Shown piece after piece: positions 26,734 through 36,704 of a DNA stretch of 64,000 nt. Below the pieces are notes generated by a model. It worked only from the letters and a program-made list of their open reading frames with translations. It made no database searches and was not told the DNA's origin. The position numbers and the translations under genes are program-made. This stretch comes from Microbacterium sp. LWO14-1.2 (lineage in GTDB: Bacteria; Actinomycetota; Actinomycetes; Actinomycetales; Microbacteriaceae), in assembly GCF_038397715.1 (NCBI RefSeq), contig NZ_CP151633.1, forward strand, positions 124,001 through 188,000, read 5' to 3'. Within the stretch, counting starts at the first letter, position 1, and the number at the start of each line of letters is the position of its first letter.

Positions 26734-28443
26734 ATGATCGAGTCGACACACTCGTCACCGGAGCGCGCAGAGGTTCGCGCCGTTCGCGAAGCAGGACGCA
26801 CGAGCGTCCTCATCATCGGAGCAGGCATCAACGGGATCTCCACGTTCCGTGATCTGGCGCTCCAGGGCGTCGATGTCGTCCTCGTCGAGCGCGGTGACTT
26901 CGCCTCCGGGGCTTCCGCCGCGTCGAGCCACATGATCCACGGCGGCATCCGCTACCTGGAGAACGGCGAGTTCCGCCTGGTCCGTGAGTCGGTCGAGGAG
27001 CGCAACGGACTGCTGAAGATCGCGCCTCACTACGTGAAGCCGCTGCAGACGACCATCCCGATCTACTCCACGTTCTCCGGGATCCTGTCGGCGCCTCTGC
27101 GGTTCCTCACGCACAAGAGCGGCAAGCCGCAGGAGCGCGGTGCGTTCCTGATCAAGATCGGCCTCACGATCTACGACACGTTCTCGCGCGACGGCGGCAC
27201 CGTCCCGCGTCACCGCTTCCTCGGGCGCAAGCGCTCGCTCGCCGAGCTGCCCTCGCTCGACCCGAACATCAAGTACACCGCCACGTACTACGACGCGTCG
27301 ATGCACGACCCGGAGCGCCTCGCGCTCGATGTGCTGCAGGACGGCCGCGCAGCCCACCCGGGCGCGGTGGCGCTGAACTACGTCGAAGCCGTGTCGCGCG
27401 ACGGCGACAAGGTCGTGCTGCGCGACCGCGAGAGCGGTGCCGAGTTCACCGTCGCCGCCGACGTCGTCGTCAACGCCTCCGGCCCGTGGACCGATCTGAC
27501 CAACGACGCACTCGGCACCGACACGCACTTCATGGGCGGAACCAAGGGGTCGCACATCGTGCTCGACCACCCCGAGCTCCTGGAAGCGACGCGGGGACGC
27601 GAGATCTTCTTCGAGCACTCCGACGGACGCATCGTCCTGATCTACCCGCTCAAGGGACGTGTGCTCGTCGGCACCACCGACATCGACGCCGACCCGCGCG
27701 AGGTCCCCGTGTGCACCGAGGAGGAGATCGACTACTTCTTCGACCTCATCCACCACGTGTTCCCGCAGATCGCCGTGACGCGCGAGCAGATCGTGTTCAA
27801 CTTCTCCGGCATCCGCCCGCTCCCCCGCCATGAGGACACGGCACCGGGGTTCGTCTCGCGCGACTACCGCGTCGAGGTCGACAGGAAGGGCGCGACCCCG
27901 CTGGTCAGCCTCGTGGGCGGGAAGTGGACCACGTTCCGCGCGCTCGGCGAATCGCTCTCCGATGTCGTGCTCGACCTTCTCGGGCGCTCCCGTACCGTCT
28001 CGACCGCCGGTCGCGCGATCGGAGGCGGACGCGACTTCCCGCGCACCGAGAAGGCTCGTCGCATCTGGATCCAGGAGAACCTGGCCGGCGCCGGCGACCG
28101 GGCCGAGAAGCTGCTCGCGCGCTACGGCACCCGCGCCGCGGAGGTCTGGACCTTCGTCGAGCAGGGCGATGACGCGCCCCTCGCTGGCGGCGACCTCTCG
28201 ACGCGCGAGCTCGAGTGGATGGTGCGCAACGAACTCGTCGCGCGGCTTCAGGACGTCGTCCTGCGTCGCACCAGCATCGCCTTCACCGGCAACGCGGACG
28301 CCGAGGTGCTGGACGAGCTGGCGGACGCCCTCGCGGCGCTGCTCGACTGGGATCGCGACCGTCACGACGCCGAGGTCGAGGAGACTCGGACGCTGCTGAA
28401 CGAGCGCCACGGACTTCACATCCCGTCCCGCACCCGCGGCTGA
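26734..28443 (+). CDS. glpD: aerobic glycerol-3-phosphate dehydrogenase
   Basis: 569 residues. It oxidises glycerol 3-phosphate to dihydroxyacetone phosphate with FAD and passes electrons to quinone at the inner face of the membrane. FAD fold GAGINGIS (about 29-36), then SGASAASSHMIHGGIRYLE and LVGTTDTD-like LVGTTDIDADPREVP. The C-terminal GlpD helical domain is present (about 430-560). The ATG at 26734 has GGGAGG seven bases upstream; an in-frame ATG at 26701 has no such site. First gene of glpD-glpF-glpK. Confidence 0.95.
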   Translation: MIESTHSSPERAEVRAVREAGRTSVLIIGAGINGISTFRDLALQGVDVVLVERGDFASGASAASSHMIHGGIRYLENGEFRLVRESVEERNGLLKIAPHYVKPLQTTIPIYSTFSGILSAPLRFLTHKSGKPQERGAFLIKIGLTIYDTFSRDGGTVPRHRFLGRKRSLAELPSLDPNIKYTATYYDASMHDPERLALDVLQDGRAAHPGAVALNYVEAVSRDGDKVVLRDRESGAEFTVAADVVVNASGPWTDLTNDALGTDTHFMGGTKGSHIVLDHPELLEATRGREIFFEHSDGRIVLIYPLKGRVLVGTTDIDADPREVPVCTEEEIDYFFDLIHHVFPQIAVTREQIVFNFSGIRPLPRHEDTAPGFVSRDYRVEVDRKGATPLVSLVGGKWTTFRALGESLSDVVLDLLGRSRTVSTAGRAIGGGRDFPRTEKARRIWIQENLAGAGDRAEKLLARYGTRAAEVWTFVEQGDDAPLAGGDLSTRELEWMVRNELVARLQDVVLRRTSIAFTGNADAEVLDELADALAALLDWDRDRHDAEVEETRTLLNERHGLHIPSRTRG

Positions 28444-28493
28444 CGGGATCCTCCGACCGTCGCCCTCCTCGCGACGAACCACAATAAAGAAAA

Positions 28494-28519
28494 GTGCCGG
28501 AGCAGAGGGGCTCCGGCAC
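28494..28519. promoter_or_regulatory. 10-bp hairpin in the glpD-glpF gap
   Basis: Perfect arms GTGCCGGAGC (28494-28503) and GCTCCGGCAC (28510-28519) with a 6-nt loop, 22 bases before the glpF start. The A-rich flank is on the left (AATAAAGAAAA). On the plus strand there is no U-run after the stem, while on the minus strand it would read as a textbook terminator. On the plus strand it may be an RNA processing or stability element that sets glpF-glpK levels against glpD. Confidence 0.55.
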
Positions 28520-28540
28520 GCGAGAAAGGTCAAAGAAGAC

Positions 28541-29293
28541 ATGACTGATGTGAATCTCGGTCTCTACTTCCTGTCGGAGTTCGTCGGCACAGCGCTGCTG
28601 ATCCTCCTCGGATGTGGTGTCGTCGCCAACGTCGCCCTGGCCAAGAACAAGGGCTACGGCGGCGGCTTCCTGATGGTCAACTGGGGATGGGGTCTCGCGG
28701 TCTTCGTGGGTGTCCTCGCCTCGGCGTACTCCGGTGCGATCCTGAACCCCGCCGTCGGCATCGGCCTGCTGGTCGCCGGCAAGATCGACTTCTCGCAGTT
28801 CGCGACGGCGACCGGTGCCGAGCTCCTCGGCGCGATCGTCGGTGCCATCCTCGTGTGGCTCGCGTACAAGCAGCACTTCGACGAGGAGCCCGAGCCCGCG
28901 AACAAGCTCGGCGTGTTCTCGACCGGTCCGGCGATCCGCTCCTACGGCTGGAACCTCGTCACCGAGGTCATCGGCACCTTCGTGCTCGTCTTCGCGGTGT
29001 TCGCGTTCGCCGACTACGGCGTCGCCGACATCGGCGTGCCCGGGGGCCTCGGACCGCTGAGCGCTCTTCCCGTCGCTCTCGTGGTGGTCGGCATCGGCGC
29101 GTCGCTCGGTGGACCGACCGGCTACGCCATCAACCCTGCGCGTGACCTCGGTCCTCGCATCGCCCACGCGATCCTGCCAATCAAGGGCAAGGGCTCCAGC
29201 GACTGGTCCTACTCGTGGGTCCCGGTCGTCGGTCCGCTCGTGGGTGGCGTGCTCGCCGCCGTCGCGGCACCGGCCCTCCTCGGCCTCGCCTGA
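28541..29293 (+). CDS. glpF: glycerol facilitator (aquaglyceroporin, MIP family)
   Basis: 250 residues, six transmembrane helices plus two half-helices. The two NPA motifs are LNPAVGIG (about 69-76) and INPARDLGPRI (about 196-206). The Asp after the second NPA-Arg marks glycerol facilitators rather than water channels. It lets glycerol diffuse in for capture by GlpK. The start lacks a strong ribosome site (AAAGAAG only). Confidence 0.95.
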   Translation: MTDVNLGLYFLSEFVGTALLILLGCGVVANVALAKNKGYGGGFLMVNWGWGLAVFVGVLASAYSGAILNPAVGIGLLVAGKIDFSQFATATGAELLGAIVGAILVWLAYKQHFDEEPEPANKLGVFSTGPAIRSYGWNLVTEVIGTFVLVFAVFAFADYGVADIGVPGGLGPLSALPVALVVVGIGASLGGPTGYAINPARDLGPRIAHAILPIKGKGSSDWSYSWVPVVGPLVGGVLAAVAAPALLGLA

Positions 29294-29323
29294 ACCGCCA
29301 CCTGACTTCGAAGGAGAACATCC

Positions 29324-30838
29324 ATGGCTGACTACATCATCGCGATCGACCAGGGCACGACCTCGAGCCGCGCGATCATCTTCGACAAGAAGGGCAGCAT
29401 CGTCGCGACCGGACAGAAAGAGCACGAGCAGATCCTCCCCAAGGCGGGCTGGGTCGAGCACGACGCCTCCGAGATCTGGCGCAACGTGCAGGAGGTTATC
29501 GGTCTGGCGCTGAGCCGCGCCGATCTCACCCGCCACGACATCGCCGCGGTCGGGATCACCAACCAGCGCGAGACCGCCGTCGTGTGGGACAAGACCACGG
29601 GCAAGCCGGTGTACAACGCGATCGTCTGGCAGGACACCCGCACGCAGGAGATCGTCGACCGTCTGGCCGGCGACGAGGGCGTCGATCGGTTCAAGTCGAT
29701 CGTCGGTCTTCCCCTCGCCACCTACTTCTCGGGAACCAAGATCACCTGGATCCTCGAGAACGTCGACGGTGCTCGCGAGAAGGCGGAGGCCGGGGACCTG
29801 CTCTTCGGCACCACCGACAGCTGGGTGCTCTGGAACCTCACGGGCGGCATCGACGGCGGCGTGCATGCGACCGACGTCACCAACGCCTCGCGCACGATGT
29901 TCATGGACCTCGAGACGCTGGAGTGGCGCGACGACATCCTCGAGGCCTTCGGCGTGCCGCGCTCGATGATGCCGGAGATCCGCTCCTCCTCCGAGGTGTA
30001 CGGCGCGGCCGAGAGCTCGTCGCTCCTGCGCGAGACGCCGATCGCCGGCATCCTGGGCGACCAGCAGGCGGCCACCTTCGGGCAGGCCGCATTCGACAAG
30101 GGCGAGAGCAAGAACACCTACGGCACGGGCTGCTTCCTGATCTTCAACACGGGCGAGGAGATCGTCCGCTCGAAGAACGGACTGCTCACGACCGTCGGCT
30201 ACAAGCTCGGCGACCAGCCCACGCACTACGCCCTCGAAGGATCGATCGCCGTCACCGGATCGCTGATCCAGTGGCTGCGCGACCAGCTCGGCATCATCTC
30301 GTCCGCCCCTGAGGTCGAAGAGCTGGCCGACAAGGTCGAGGACAACGGCGGTGTCTACATCGTCCCCGCGTTCTCGGGTCTGTTCGCTCCGTACTGGCGT
30401 CCGGATGCCCGCGGCGCGATCGTCGGCCTCACCCGCTACGCGAACAAGAACCACATCGCGCGGGCGGCATTGGAGGCCGTGGCGTTCCAGACACGCGACG
30501 TCCTCGACGCCGTGAATGCGGATGCCGGAGTCGACCTGTCCGAGCTGAAGGTCGACGGCGGCATGGTCGCGAACGACGCACTCATGCAGTTCCAGGCGGA
30601 TGTCCTCGGTGTGCCTGTCGTGCGCCCCGTCGTCGCGGAGACCACCGCGCTCGGCGCCGCGTACGCCGCAGGCCTCGCTGTGGGCTTCTGGAGCGGCCTC
30701 GACGACCTGTCCGCCAACTGGCAGGAGGACAAGCGCTGGGAGCCGTCGATGGACGAAGCCGAGCGCGACCGTCAGCTGCGTCTGTGGCGCAAGGCCGTCA
30801 CGAAGTCGATGGACTGGGTCGACGAAGACGTGAAGTGA
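29324..30838 (+). CDS. glpK: glycerol kinase
   Basis: 504 residues, the normal length. It phosphorylates glycerol with ATP to glycerol 3-phosphate. FGGY motifs: [16 protein letters not shown] (N-terminus), [28 protein letters not shown] (adenine loop) and [16 protein letters not shown] (C-terminal lobe). The start has AAGGAG seven bases upstream. A strong terminator follows. Confidence 0.97.
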   Translation: MADYIIAIDQGTTSSRAIIFDKKGSIVATGQKEHEQILPKAGWVEHDASEIWRNVQEVIGLALSRADLTRHDIAAVGITNQRETAVVWDKTTGKPVYNAIVWQDTRTQEIVDRLAGDEGVDRFKSIVGLPLATYFSGTKITWILENVDGAREKAEAGDLLFGTTDSWVLWNLTGGIDGGVHATDVTNASRTMFMDLETLEWRDDILEAFGVPRSMMPEIRSSSEVYGAAESSSLLRETPIAGILGDQQAATFGQAAFDKGESKNTYGTGCFLIFNTGEEIVRSKNGLLTTVGYKLGDQPTHYALEGSIAVTGSLIQWLRDQLGIISSAPEVEELADKVEDNGGVYIVPAFSGLFAPYWRPDARGAIVGLTRYANKNHIARAALEAVAFQTRDVLDAVNADAGVDLSELKVDGGMVANDALMQFQADVLGVPVVRPVVAETTALGAAYAAGLAVGFWSGLDDLSANWQEDKRWEPSMDEAERDRQLRLWRKAVTKSMDWVDEDVK

Positions 30839-30853
30839 TCTCAGGATCGTGAA

Positions 30854-30889
30854 GAAGCGGGCTCGGAGGATTCCCTCCGGGCCCGCTTC
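30854..30889. terminator. terminator after glpK, shared with the opposing gene
   Basis: 16-bp stem (30854-30869 with 30874-30889) closed by a 4-nt loop, one G-U pair. It lies 15 bases after the glpK stop and 18 before the stop of the convergent hypothetical gene. Confidence 0.85.
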
Positions 30890-30907
30890 GTCATTCGGGG
30901 GTGGCGG

Positions 30908-31822
30908 TCAGAATCCGTTGACAGCAGCGAAGAATGCGCCGGTGCCGTCGATGTTCACCGATCCGCCCTCATGCGTGGATGTGACCCTCTCGTAGCCCGC
31001 TTCGCTCCAATAGAACACCTCCGGCGAGATCTCACCGACGCCCTTGCTGAAGCGCAGTTGAGCGAGCTGGGCCAGCTCGCCCGCCACCGAGAGCGCGCCC
31101 GGGCTCTCCACCACGTGAATCAAGAACTCGTGCCTCGACGGCACGGCGAACAGCACGCCGTGAGGTGCGGACATGACGCCGGCCGCCGCGAGGAGGGCAG
31201 GGACGTCGAGGACGTGGCTGGCCGTGAACAGCGAATTCGTCATCGCCACAAGGACCCGTCCCGAACCGACATCGAGAGCCGCGAACTCGTCGAGCGGTTC
31301 AGCCGATACCGCGTCGATGGCCGTCTTCCACAGGGAGTCGGTGTCGAATCGGCTGACGATCGCATCGGGAATGGCGCTTGCTGCCTCTGGGAGATCGAGC
31401 ATGAGTATGGCCTCGAGTCCGCTCGCGATCGTTCGCCGGTACGTGAACGCCTCACGGTGGCTCTCGGGGAGATACGAGCTCGCGATGAGCCGAGCCTTCA
31501 CGAGCGACAGGATCTCGTCGTCCGACAGATCTGCCTCGGCGGGCCCGGATCTGCGACTCAGCAGCCCCGAGATGTGCCGCCCTACGACCTGCGGCCAGTC
31601 CTGCCGCGGTTCGGCCTTCGCTGCACGCGAAAGGTTGTAGAGTCCGAATTGGCCGCCCGAAGAACTCTGGGCGTACTCCCCGTGCAGCGTGATGGTTCCC
31701 TCGGACGCCGGCCACATCTCGGCGAACAGTCGCCGGAGGTAGTCTGCTTCCTCGACGGTCAGATCCTCGAGATCGGGGTCGCGGTCGGCGGTCTTCTTCT
31801 TTCCGAAGTTCAGAAATCCCAC
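30908..31822 (-). CDS. hypothetical protein
   Basis: 304 residues; I do not recognise the family with confidence. It begins MGFLNFGKKK with a Lys patch, has no signal or transmembrane segment, is acidic overall and reads as one mixed alpha/beta soluble protein. The segment HGVLFAVPSRHEFLIHVV (about 235-252) recalls the layout of DUF1444-like proteins, but this is a weak resemblance. The ribosome site is poor. It stands alone between the glp terminator and a LysR gene, so context gives no role. Some codons are less G+C-rich than in neighbouring housekeeping genes, which hints at a recent or fast-evolving gene. Confidence 0.65.
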   Translation of the reverse strand: MGFLNFGKKKTADRDPDLEDLTVEEADYLRRLFAEMWPASEGTITLHGEYAQSSSGGQFGLYNLSRAAKAEPRQDWPQVVGRHISGLLSRRSGPAEADLSDDEILSLVKARLIASSYLPESHREAFTYRRTIASGLEAILMLDLPEAASAIPDAIVSRFDTDSLWKTAIDAVSAEPLDEFAALDVGSGRVLVAMTNSLFTASHVLDVPALLAAAGVMSAPHGVLFAVPSRHEFLIHVVESPGALSVAGELAQLAQLRFSKGVGEISPEVFYWSEAGYERVTSTHEGGSVNIDGTGAFFAAVNGF

Positions 31823-31883
31823 AGGTCGTCTCTTTCTCCGACCCCCGCCCGAAGCCCTTCCTCGGCGTCGACGACCGGCGGGC

Positions 31884-32762
31884 TCAGGCTAGTCGATCGC
31901 TCGCAATATTCAGGAATGCTCGGGCGGCGCTCCGAGGGTCTGTCGCGTGCCACGCGAGGTACTCGCTCCGCGCGGGTCCGTCGCGCACGTCGACGGCTGC
32001 CACGCGCGCGACGGAGCGGCGGACCACGCCGCGCGCGAGGAGGGTGACGGCGAGCCCGGATGCGACGAGGTCGAGGATGAGCTCGGCCGAGTCGGCCTCG
32101 AAGGCCACATCGCGCTCGACGCCCGCGGCACGGAACGCGACATCGCTCTGCATGCGTCCCGCGGTCCCCGCGGGGAAGTCGGCGAACAGTTCTCCTGCCA
32201 GGTCCGCGAGGTCGACGGAGGTCGCCGCTGCGAGGCGATGGTCTGCGGAGAACACGGCCTGCAACCTCTCGGTCGCCAGCGTCCGGGATGCCACGCCGTC
32301 GGGGACAGCCCCTTCGCGCAACCCCAGCACGGCGACATCCAGCTCCCGAGAGCGAATCGCAGCGATCAGCGCGTCGCTGTTCCCCATCCGCATCTCCACA
32401 CGCGACGACGGATGCGCCGCTCGATACGCACGGAGCGCACCGGCGACGTCGATCGCCGTGACCGTCGGGATGACGCCGAGCCGCAGCACCCCGACGATAG
32501 CTCCGGAGGCCGCGGCCGCTTCTTCGACCGCCTGGTCCGCGGACGACACAGCCGCCCTGGCGTGCGTAAGGAACGCCTCACCGGCCTCTGTGAGCGCGAC
32601 GCTGCGACTGGTGCGAACGAACAGCCGCTGCCCGATCTCCCGTTCGAGAGCTGCGATCCGATGGCTCAACGCCGACTGGGTGACGAAACAGGTCGCAGCG
32701 GCCCGGGTGAAGCTGGCCGTCGCGGCGACGGCCACGACGTAGCGCAACTGCTGCAGGTCCAT
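31884..32762 (-). CDS. LysR-family transcriptional regulator
   Basis: 292 residues. N-terminal winged HTH (MDLQQLRYVVAVAATASFTR, TQSALSHRIAALEREIGQRL, about 1-60), a linker helix, then the periplasmic-binding-type effector domain (about 90-290). The ATG at 32762 gives the standard LysR start; ATG 32783 or 32792 would only add 7-10 residues. It is divergent from the EamA transporter with 78 bp between, the classic arrangement for a LysR protein that controls its neighbour. Confidence 0.92.
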   Translation of the reverse strand: MDLQQLRYVVAVAATASFTRAAATCFVTQSALSHRIAALEREIGQRLFVRTSRSVALTEAGEAFLTHARAAVSSADQAVEEAAAASGAIVGVLRLGVIPTVTAIDVAGALRAYRAAHPSSRVEMRMGNSDALIAAIRSRELDVAVLGLREGAVPDGVASRTLATERLQAVFSADHRLAAATSVDLADLAGELFADFPAGTAGRMQSDVAFRAAGVERDVAFEADSAELILDLVASGLAVTLLARGVVRRSVARVAAVDVRDGPARSEYLAWHATDPRSAARAFLNIASDRLA

Positions 32763-32840
32763 ACTTCCATGATCGCTATTCATGGTTGCCATGACAACAG
32801 TGCGTTGGACTCATCGATCGACCAGGGTCAGGCTGAGGAT

Positions 32841-33752
32841 ATGAACCGCCCGACCATCCTCCTGCTCACCGCACTCGCCCCCATCGCGTGGGGCACCACG
32901 TACCTCGTGACGACATCGCTGCTGCCCGAGGGGCACCCGATGCTCGCCGGCCTGCTCCGCGCCCTGCCCGCAGGTCTCATCGCTCTCGCGATCGGCGGAC
33001 GCCTCCCGTCCGGCGGATGGTGGGCCAAGTCATTGGTCCTGGGTGTTCTGAACATCGGCGCGTTCTTCCCCCTGCTGTTCCTCGCAGCGGAACGGCTTCC
33101 GGGCGGAGTCGCCGCGGCTGTCGCCGGAGTGCAGCCGCTCATCCTGCTCGCGATGAGCACGATGGTCCTGCGCGACCGCATCCGTCCGACCACCGCGGCC
33201 GCAGCGGTCGCCGGGGCAGTCGGGGTGGCACTCGTCGTCCTCGGCCCCACAGCGCAGCTCGACGTGGTGGGCGTCCTCGCCGCTGTGGGCGGGGTGACGT
33301 CGACCGCGCTCGGCATGATCCTGACGAAGAGGTGGGGCCGTCCCGCAGAGGTCGGTGCCGTCGGCTACGCAGGCTGGCAGCTCACGGCCGGCGGGCTGTT
33401 CCTGCTCCCCCTCACCATGCTCTTCGAAGGATTCCCGGCACACGTCGACGGCGGCGCAGTGCTCGGCTACCTCTGGTTGGGGCTCGTCGGCGGACTCGTC
33501 GCGTACACGCTGTGGTTCCGCGGCATCCAGCAGCTCCCCGTGATCGCACCGGGGCTTCTCGCGCTGCTGTCTCCGGTGGTCGCGACCATCCTGGGCACGA
33601 CCATCGCCGGTGAAGTCTTCACACCCGTGCAGGCGGTCGGGATCGCCGTCGTGCTGATCGCGCTCGTGGCCGGTCAGATCTCCGTGCGTCCTCGCCGCCT
33701 GCCCACGCAGGAGACGGGAACGCCTGGCGAACTCGCCGATGCGACAGTTTGA
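32841..33752 (+). CDS. EamA/DMT-family exporter
   Basis: 303 residues with about ten transmembrane helices in two EamA repeats (1-140 and 150-290). Family signs are IAWGTTYLVTTSLLP at the start and YTLWFRGIQQLPVIAPGLLALLSPVVA in the second repeat. DMT exporters move amino acids, nucleosides or other metabolites out of the cell; the substrate is unknown. The ATG at 32841 follows GAGG closely. Probably regulated by the divergent LysR gene. Confidence 0.9.
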   Translation: MNRPTILLLTALAPIAWGTTYLVTTSLLPEGHPMLAGLLRALPAGLIALAIGGRLPSGGWWAKSLVLGVLNIGAFFPLLFLAAERLPGGVAAAVAGVQPLILLAMSTMVLRDRIRPTTAAAAVAGAVGVALVVLGPTAQLDVVGVLAAVGGVTSTALGMILTKRWGRPAEVGAVGYAGWQLTAGGLFLLPLTMLFEGFPAHVDGGAVLGYLWLGLVGGLVAYTLWFRGIQQLPVIAPGLLALLSPVVATILGTTIAGEVFTPVQAVGIAVVLIALVAGQISVRPRRLPTQETGTPGELADATV

Positions 33753-33758
33753 GCCGCG

Positions 33759-35318
33759 TCAGTTCTTGCCGAACAGCTTCTGGATCTCGGCGAGGTCGGC
33801 CTCGGACGGAGCCTTCGACCCGCCGCCGAGTCCGAAGCCCGAGCCGGTCGGTGTGGAGGCCGGAGCGAGACCGGCGTTCTCGGCCGCGCGCTTCGCCGGG
33901 TTGCCCGACCGGGACCCGGAGGACTTGCCCTTGCCCTTCTTGCCGCGCTTCGACGACGCACCGGGACGCCCCATGCCGGGGACCGGACCCATGCCCGGGA
34001 TGTTCGGCGTGCCACCGCGGGCGACGGTCTTCATCATCTTGGCGGCCTGATCGAAGCGCTGCACCAGCTGGTTCACATCCGTGACCGTCATTCCCGAACC
34101 GCGCGCGATGCGCAGGCGGCGGGAACCGTTGAGGATCTTCGGGTTGCGCCGCTCCCCCGGCGTCATCGAGCGGATGATCGCCTCGGTGCGGTCGATCTCG
34201 CGCTCGTCGAAGTCCTCGAGCTGCTGCTTCATCTGCCCCATGCCCGGGAGCATCCCGAGCATCTTCTTCATCGACCCCATCTTCTTCATCTGCTGAAGCT
34301 GGTCGAGGAAGTCCTCGAGGGTGAACTGCTCGGTCGCGAGCTTCTCCGCCATCTTGGCGGCCTCTTCCTCATCGAAGGCCTGCTGGGCCTGTTCGATGAG
34401 GGTGAGGATGTCGCCGAGGTCGAGGATGCGGCTCGCCATACGGTCGGGGTGGAATGGCTCCAGGTCCTCGAGCCGCTCGCCCGTCGAGGCGAAGATGATC
34501 GGCCGGCCGGTCACCGACGCGACCGACAGTGCAGCACCACCGCGCGCATCGCCGTCGAGCTTCGACAGCACGACGCCGGTGAAATCGACGCCCTCCTGGA
34601 AGGCCTTCGCGGTGTTGACCGCATCCTGTCCGATCATGGCGTCGATGACGAAGAGCACCTCGTCGGGATCCACGGCCTTGCGGATGTCGGCGGCTTGCTT
34701 CATGAGCTCGGCGTCGACGCCGAGACGGCCCGCCGTGTCGATGATGACGACGTCATGCTGCTGACGGCGGGCGTGCTCGACGCCATCGCGTGAGACCTTG
34801 ACCGGATCGCCGACCCCGTTGCCCGGCTCGGGAGCGTAGATGGTGGCTCCGGCCTGCTCGGCGACGACCTGCAGCTGGTTCACGGCGTTGGGGCGCTGAA
34901 GGTCGGCCGCGACCAGCAGCGGAGTGTGGCCTTCGCCCTCGAGCTGCTTGGCGAGCTTTCCCGCGAACGTCGTCTTACCGGAACCCTGCAGTCCGGCGAG
35001 CATGATCACTGTCGGAGCGGTCTTCGCGAACTGCAGCCGACGCTGCTCTCCGCCGAGGATCTGCACGAGCTCCTCGTTGACGATCTGCACGACCTGCTGC
35101 GCCGGGTTCAGCGCCTTGTTCACCTCGTCGCCGAGAGCGCGCTCCCGCACCTTCGCCGTGAACTCCTTGACGACCGCGAGGGCGACGTCGGCGTCCAGGA
35201 GCGCGCGACGGATCTCGCGAACGGTGCCGTCGACGTCGGCCGCACTGAGCTTTCCCTTCGTGCGCAGATTGCGGAAGGTATCGGTGAGCCGATCGGAGAG
35301 CGTGCCAAAGGTAGCCAT
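33759..35318 (-). CDS. ffh: signal recognition particle protein (SRP54)
   Basis: 519 residues. N domain (1-90), G domain with GLQGSGKTT (109-117), DTAGRLGVD and a Met-rich M domain (about 320-440: QMKKMGSMKKMLGMLPGMGQ). A basic low-complexity tail (KRGKKGKGKSSGSRSG) and a final AEIQKLFGKN follow. It binds signal sequences on the ribosome with the 4.5S RNA and docks on FtsY. No 4.5S RNA gene was found nearby. Confidence 0.96.
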   Translation of the reverse strand: MATFGTLSDRLTDTFRNLRTKGKLSAADVDGTVREIRRALLDADVALAVVKEFTAKVRERALGDEVNKALNPAQQVVQIVNEELVQILGGEQRRLQFAKTAPTVIMLAGLQGSGKTTFAGKLAKQLEGEGHTPLLVAADLQRPNAVNQLQVVAEQAGATIYAPEPGNGVGDPVKVSRDGVEHARRQQHDVVIIDTAGRLGVDAELMKQAADIRKAVDPDEVLFVIDAMIGQDAVNTAKAFQEGVDFTGVVLSKLDGDARGGAALSVASVTGRPIIFASTGERLEDLEPFHPDRMASRILDLGDILTLIEQAQQAFDEEEAAKMAEKLATEQFTLEDFLDQLQQMKKMGSMKKMLGMLPGMGQMKQQLEDFDEREIDRTEAIIRSMTPGERRNPKILNGSRRLRIARGSGMTVTDVNQLVQRFDQAAKMMKTVARGGTPNIPGMGPVPGMGRPGASSKRGKKGKGKSSGSRSGNPAKRAAENAGLAPASTPTGSGFGLGGGSKAPSEADLAEIQKLFGKN

Positions 35319-35357
35319 GGTGCTACTGATTCTACGCGAGCGCCGTGTGCGACCGCG

Positions 35358-35942
35358 TCAGCCCCAGCGGAGGTCCTCGAGGTTCGACAGCGCGTCCGCG
35401 AGCACCGTCTCCGGTGCCGAGTAGCCCGCTCCCTGCTCCGCCCACACGCGGAGGGACGACAGCACGGCGGCGGCGTGGGCCGCGCCGACGACATCGGCGC
35501 GGATTCGGGAGACACCGGATCCGGATGCGGCGGAGGCGACGATCGATGCGAGGCGCGCGAGCCGGAGCGCACTGTCGCGGGCGAGCTCTTCGTCGAGGCC
35601 CATGGCCGTACGGTTGCGGAGCGCCAGCGCGAGAGGATCGGGAGCGAACCCCCGGAGGGCGTCGACAAGGATCGACCGGACCGCTGCGGCATCCGCGCGG
35701 TCGCCGAGCTCGCCGAGGGCCGTGCCCACTCTGTCGATGCGTGCATCGAGACCCGACCACAACACGTCGCTCTTCGACGAGAAGTAGTTGAAGAAGCTGG
35801 AACGACTGACTCCCGCGCGCTGAGTGATGTCGGCGACGGAGGTCGCGTCGTACCCGCGTTCGAGGAAGAGCTCGCACGCGGCCTCGGCGAGCGTCTCGCG
35901 CGACGACGCCTTCGGGCGCCCTGCTCGGCTCGTCGTCGTCAT
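35358..35942 (-). CDS. TetR-family transcriptional regulator
   Basis: 194 residues. HTH at about 10-57 (ETLAEAACELFLERGYDATS, VADITQRAGVSRSSFFNYFS); the last three residues of that motif are typical TetR. The ligand domain has no recognisable specificity. The ATG at 35942 is used; an ATG at 35987 would add a basic extension. It lies 40 bp before ffh and divergent from lipB, but its target is not evident. Confidence 0.88.
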   Translation of the reverse strand: MTTTSRAGRPKASSRETLAEAACELFLERGYDATSVADITQRAGVSRSSFFNYFSSKSDVLWSGLDARIDRVGTALGELGDRADAAAVRSILVDALRGFAPDPLALALRNRTAMGLDEELARDSALRLARLASIVASAASGSGVSRIRADVVGAAHAAAVLSSLRVWAEQGAGYSAPETVLADALSNLEDLRWG

Positions 35943-36050
35943 GAGGACACGGTATCGCGCGGCGACCGCGGAGCGCCCTGACCTCACCCGGAGGAGTATT
36001 GTTAGACGCGATCCATCTATGCCACGGTCGCCTCACGAGGGAGTGCTCGC

Positions 36051-36704
36051 ATGCTCGACGTCGTCACCGCCGGTCTCGCACCGGCCTACGTGCCCTACAC
36101 GGAGGGCTGGGACCTGCAGCGGCGCGTCCACGCGGATGTGGTCGCGGGCTCGCGGCCGGACACGCTGCTGCTCCTCGAGCATGAGGCGGTCTACACCGCC
36201 GGCAAGCGCACGGAGGACCACGAGCGGCCGCAGGACGGCACCCCCGTCATCGATGTCGACCGGGGCGGCAAGATCACCTGGCACGGCCCCGGACAGCTCG
36301 TCGGCTACCCGATCGTCCGGCTCGCGGAGCCGATGGACGTCGTGGCGCACGTCCGGAGGATCGAACGCGTGCTCATCGACGTACTGCGCCCCCTCGGGGT
36401 CGACGGCTACCAGGTCGATGGGCGCAGCGGCGTCTGGGTGCGCCGCCCTCTCTCCGAGGACAAGGTCGCCGCGATCGGCGTGCGGGTGCAGCAGGGTGTG
36501 ACGATGCACGGGTTCGCGATCAACTGCGACAACACGCTGTCCGGCTTCCACGGCATCGTCCCCTGCGGGATCACCGACGCCGGGGTCACTACCGTGAGCG
36601 AGGTCGTCGGCGCTGACGTCTCCCCCTCCGACATCGCGGATGCCGTGGCCTCCGCTTTCACCGCCGTCTACTCGACCGCCGACCTCGCAGGAGCCCCCGC
36701 ATGA
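36051..36704 (+). CDS. lipB: octanoyltransferase
   Basis: 217 residues. It moves octanoate from acyl carrier protein to lipoyl domains. The [18 protein letters not shown] block (about 76-93) holds the conserved Lys/His, and the thioester Cys lies in [15 protein letters not shown]. It overlaps lipA by 4 bp (ATGA), so the two lipoylation steps are coupled. Confidence 0.95.
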   Translation: MLDVVTAGLAPAYVPYTEGWDLQRRVHADVVAGSRPDTLLLLEHEAVYTAGKRTEDHERPQDGTPVIDVDRGGKITWHGPGQLVGYPIVRLAEPMDVVAHVRRIERVLIDVLRPLGVDGYQVDGRSGVWVRRPLSEDKVAAIGVRVQQGVTMHGFAINCDNTLSGFHGIVPCGITDAGVTTVSEVVGADVSPSDIADAVASAFTAVYSTADLAGAPA

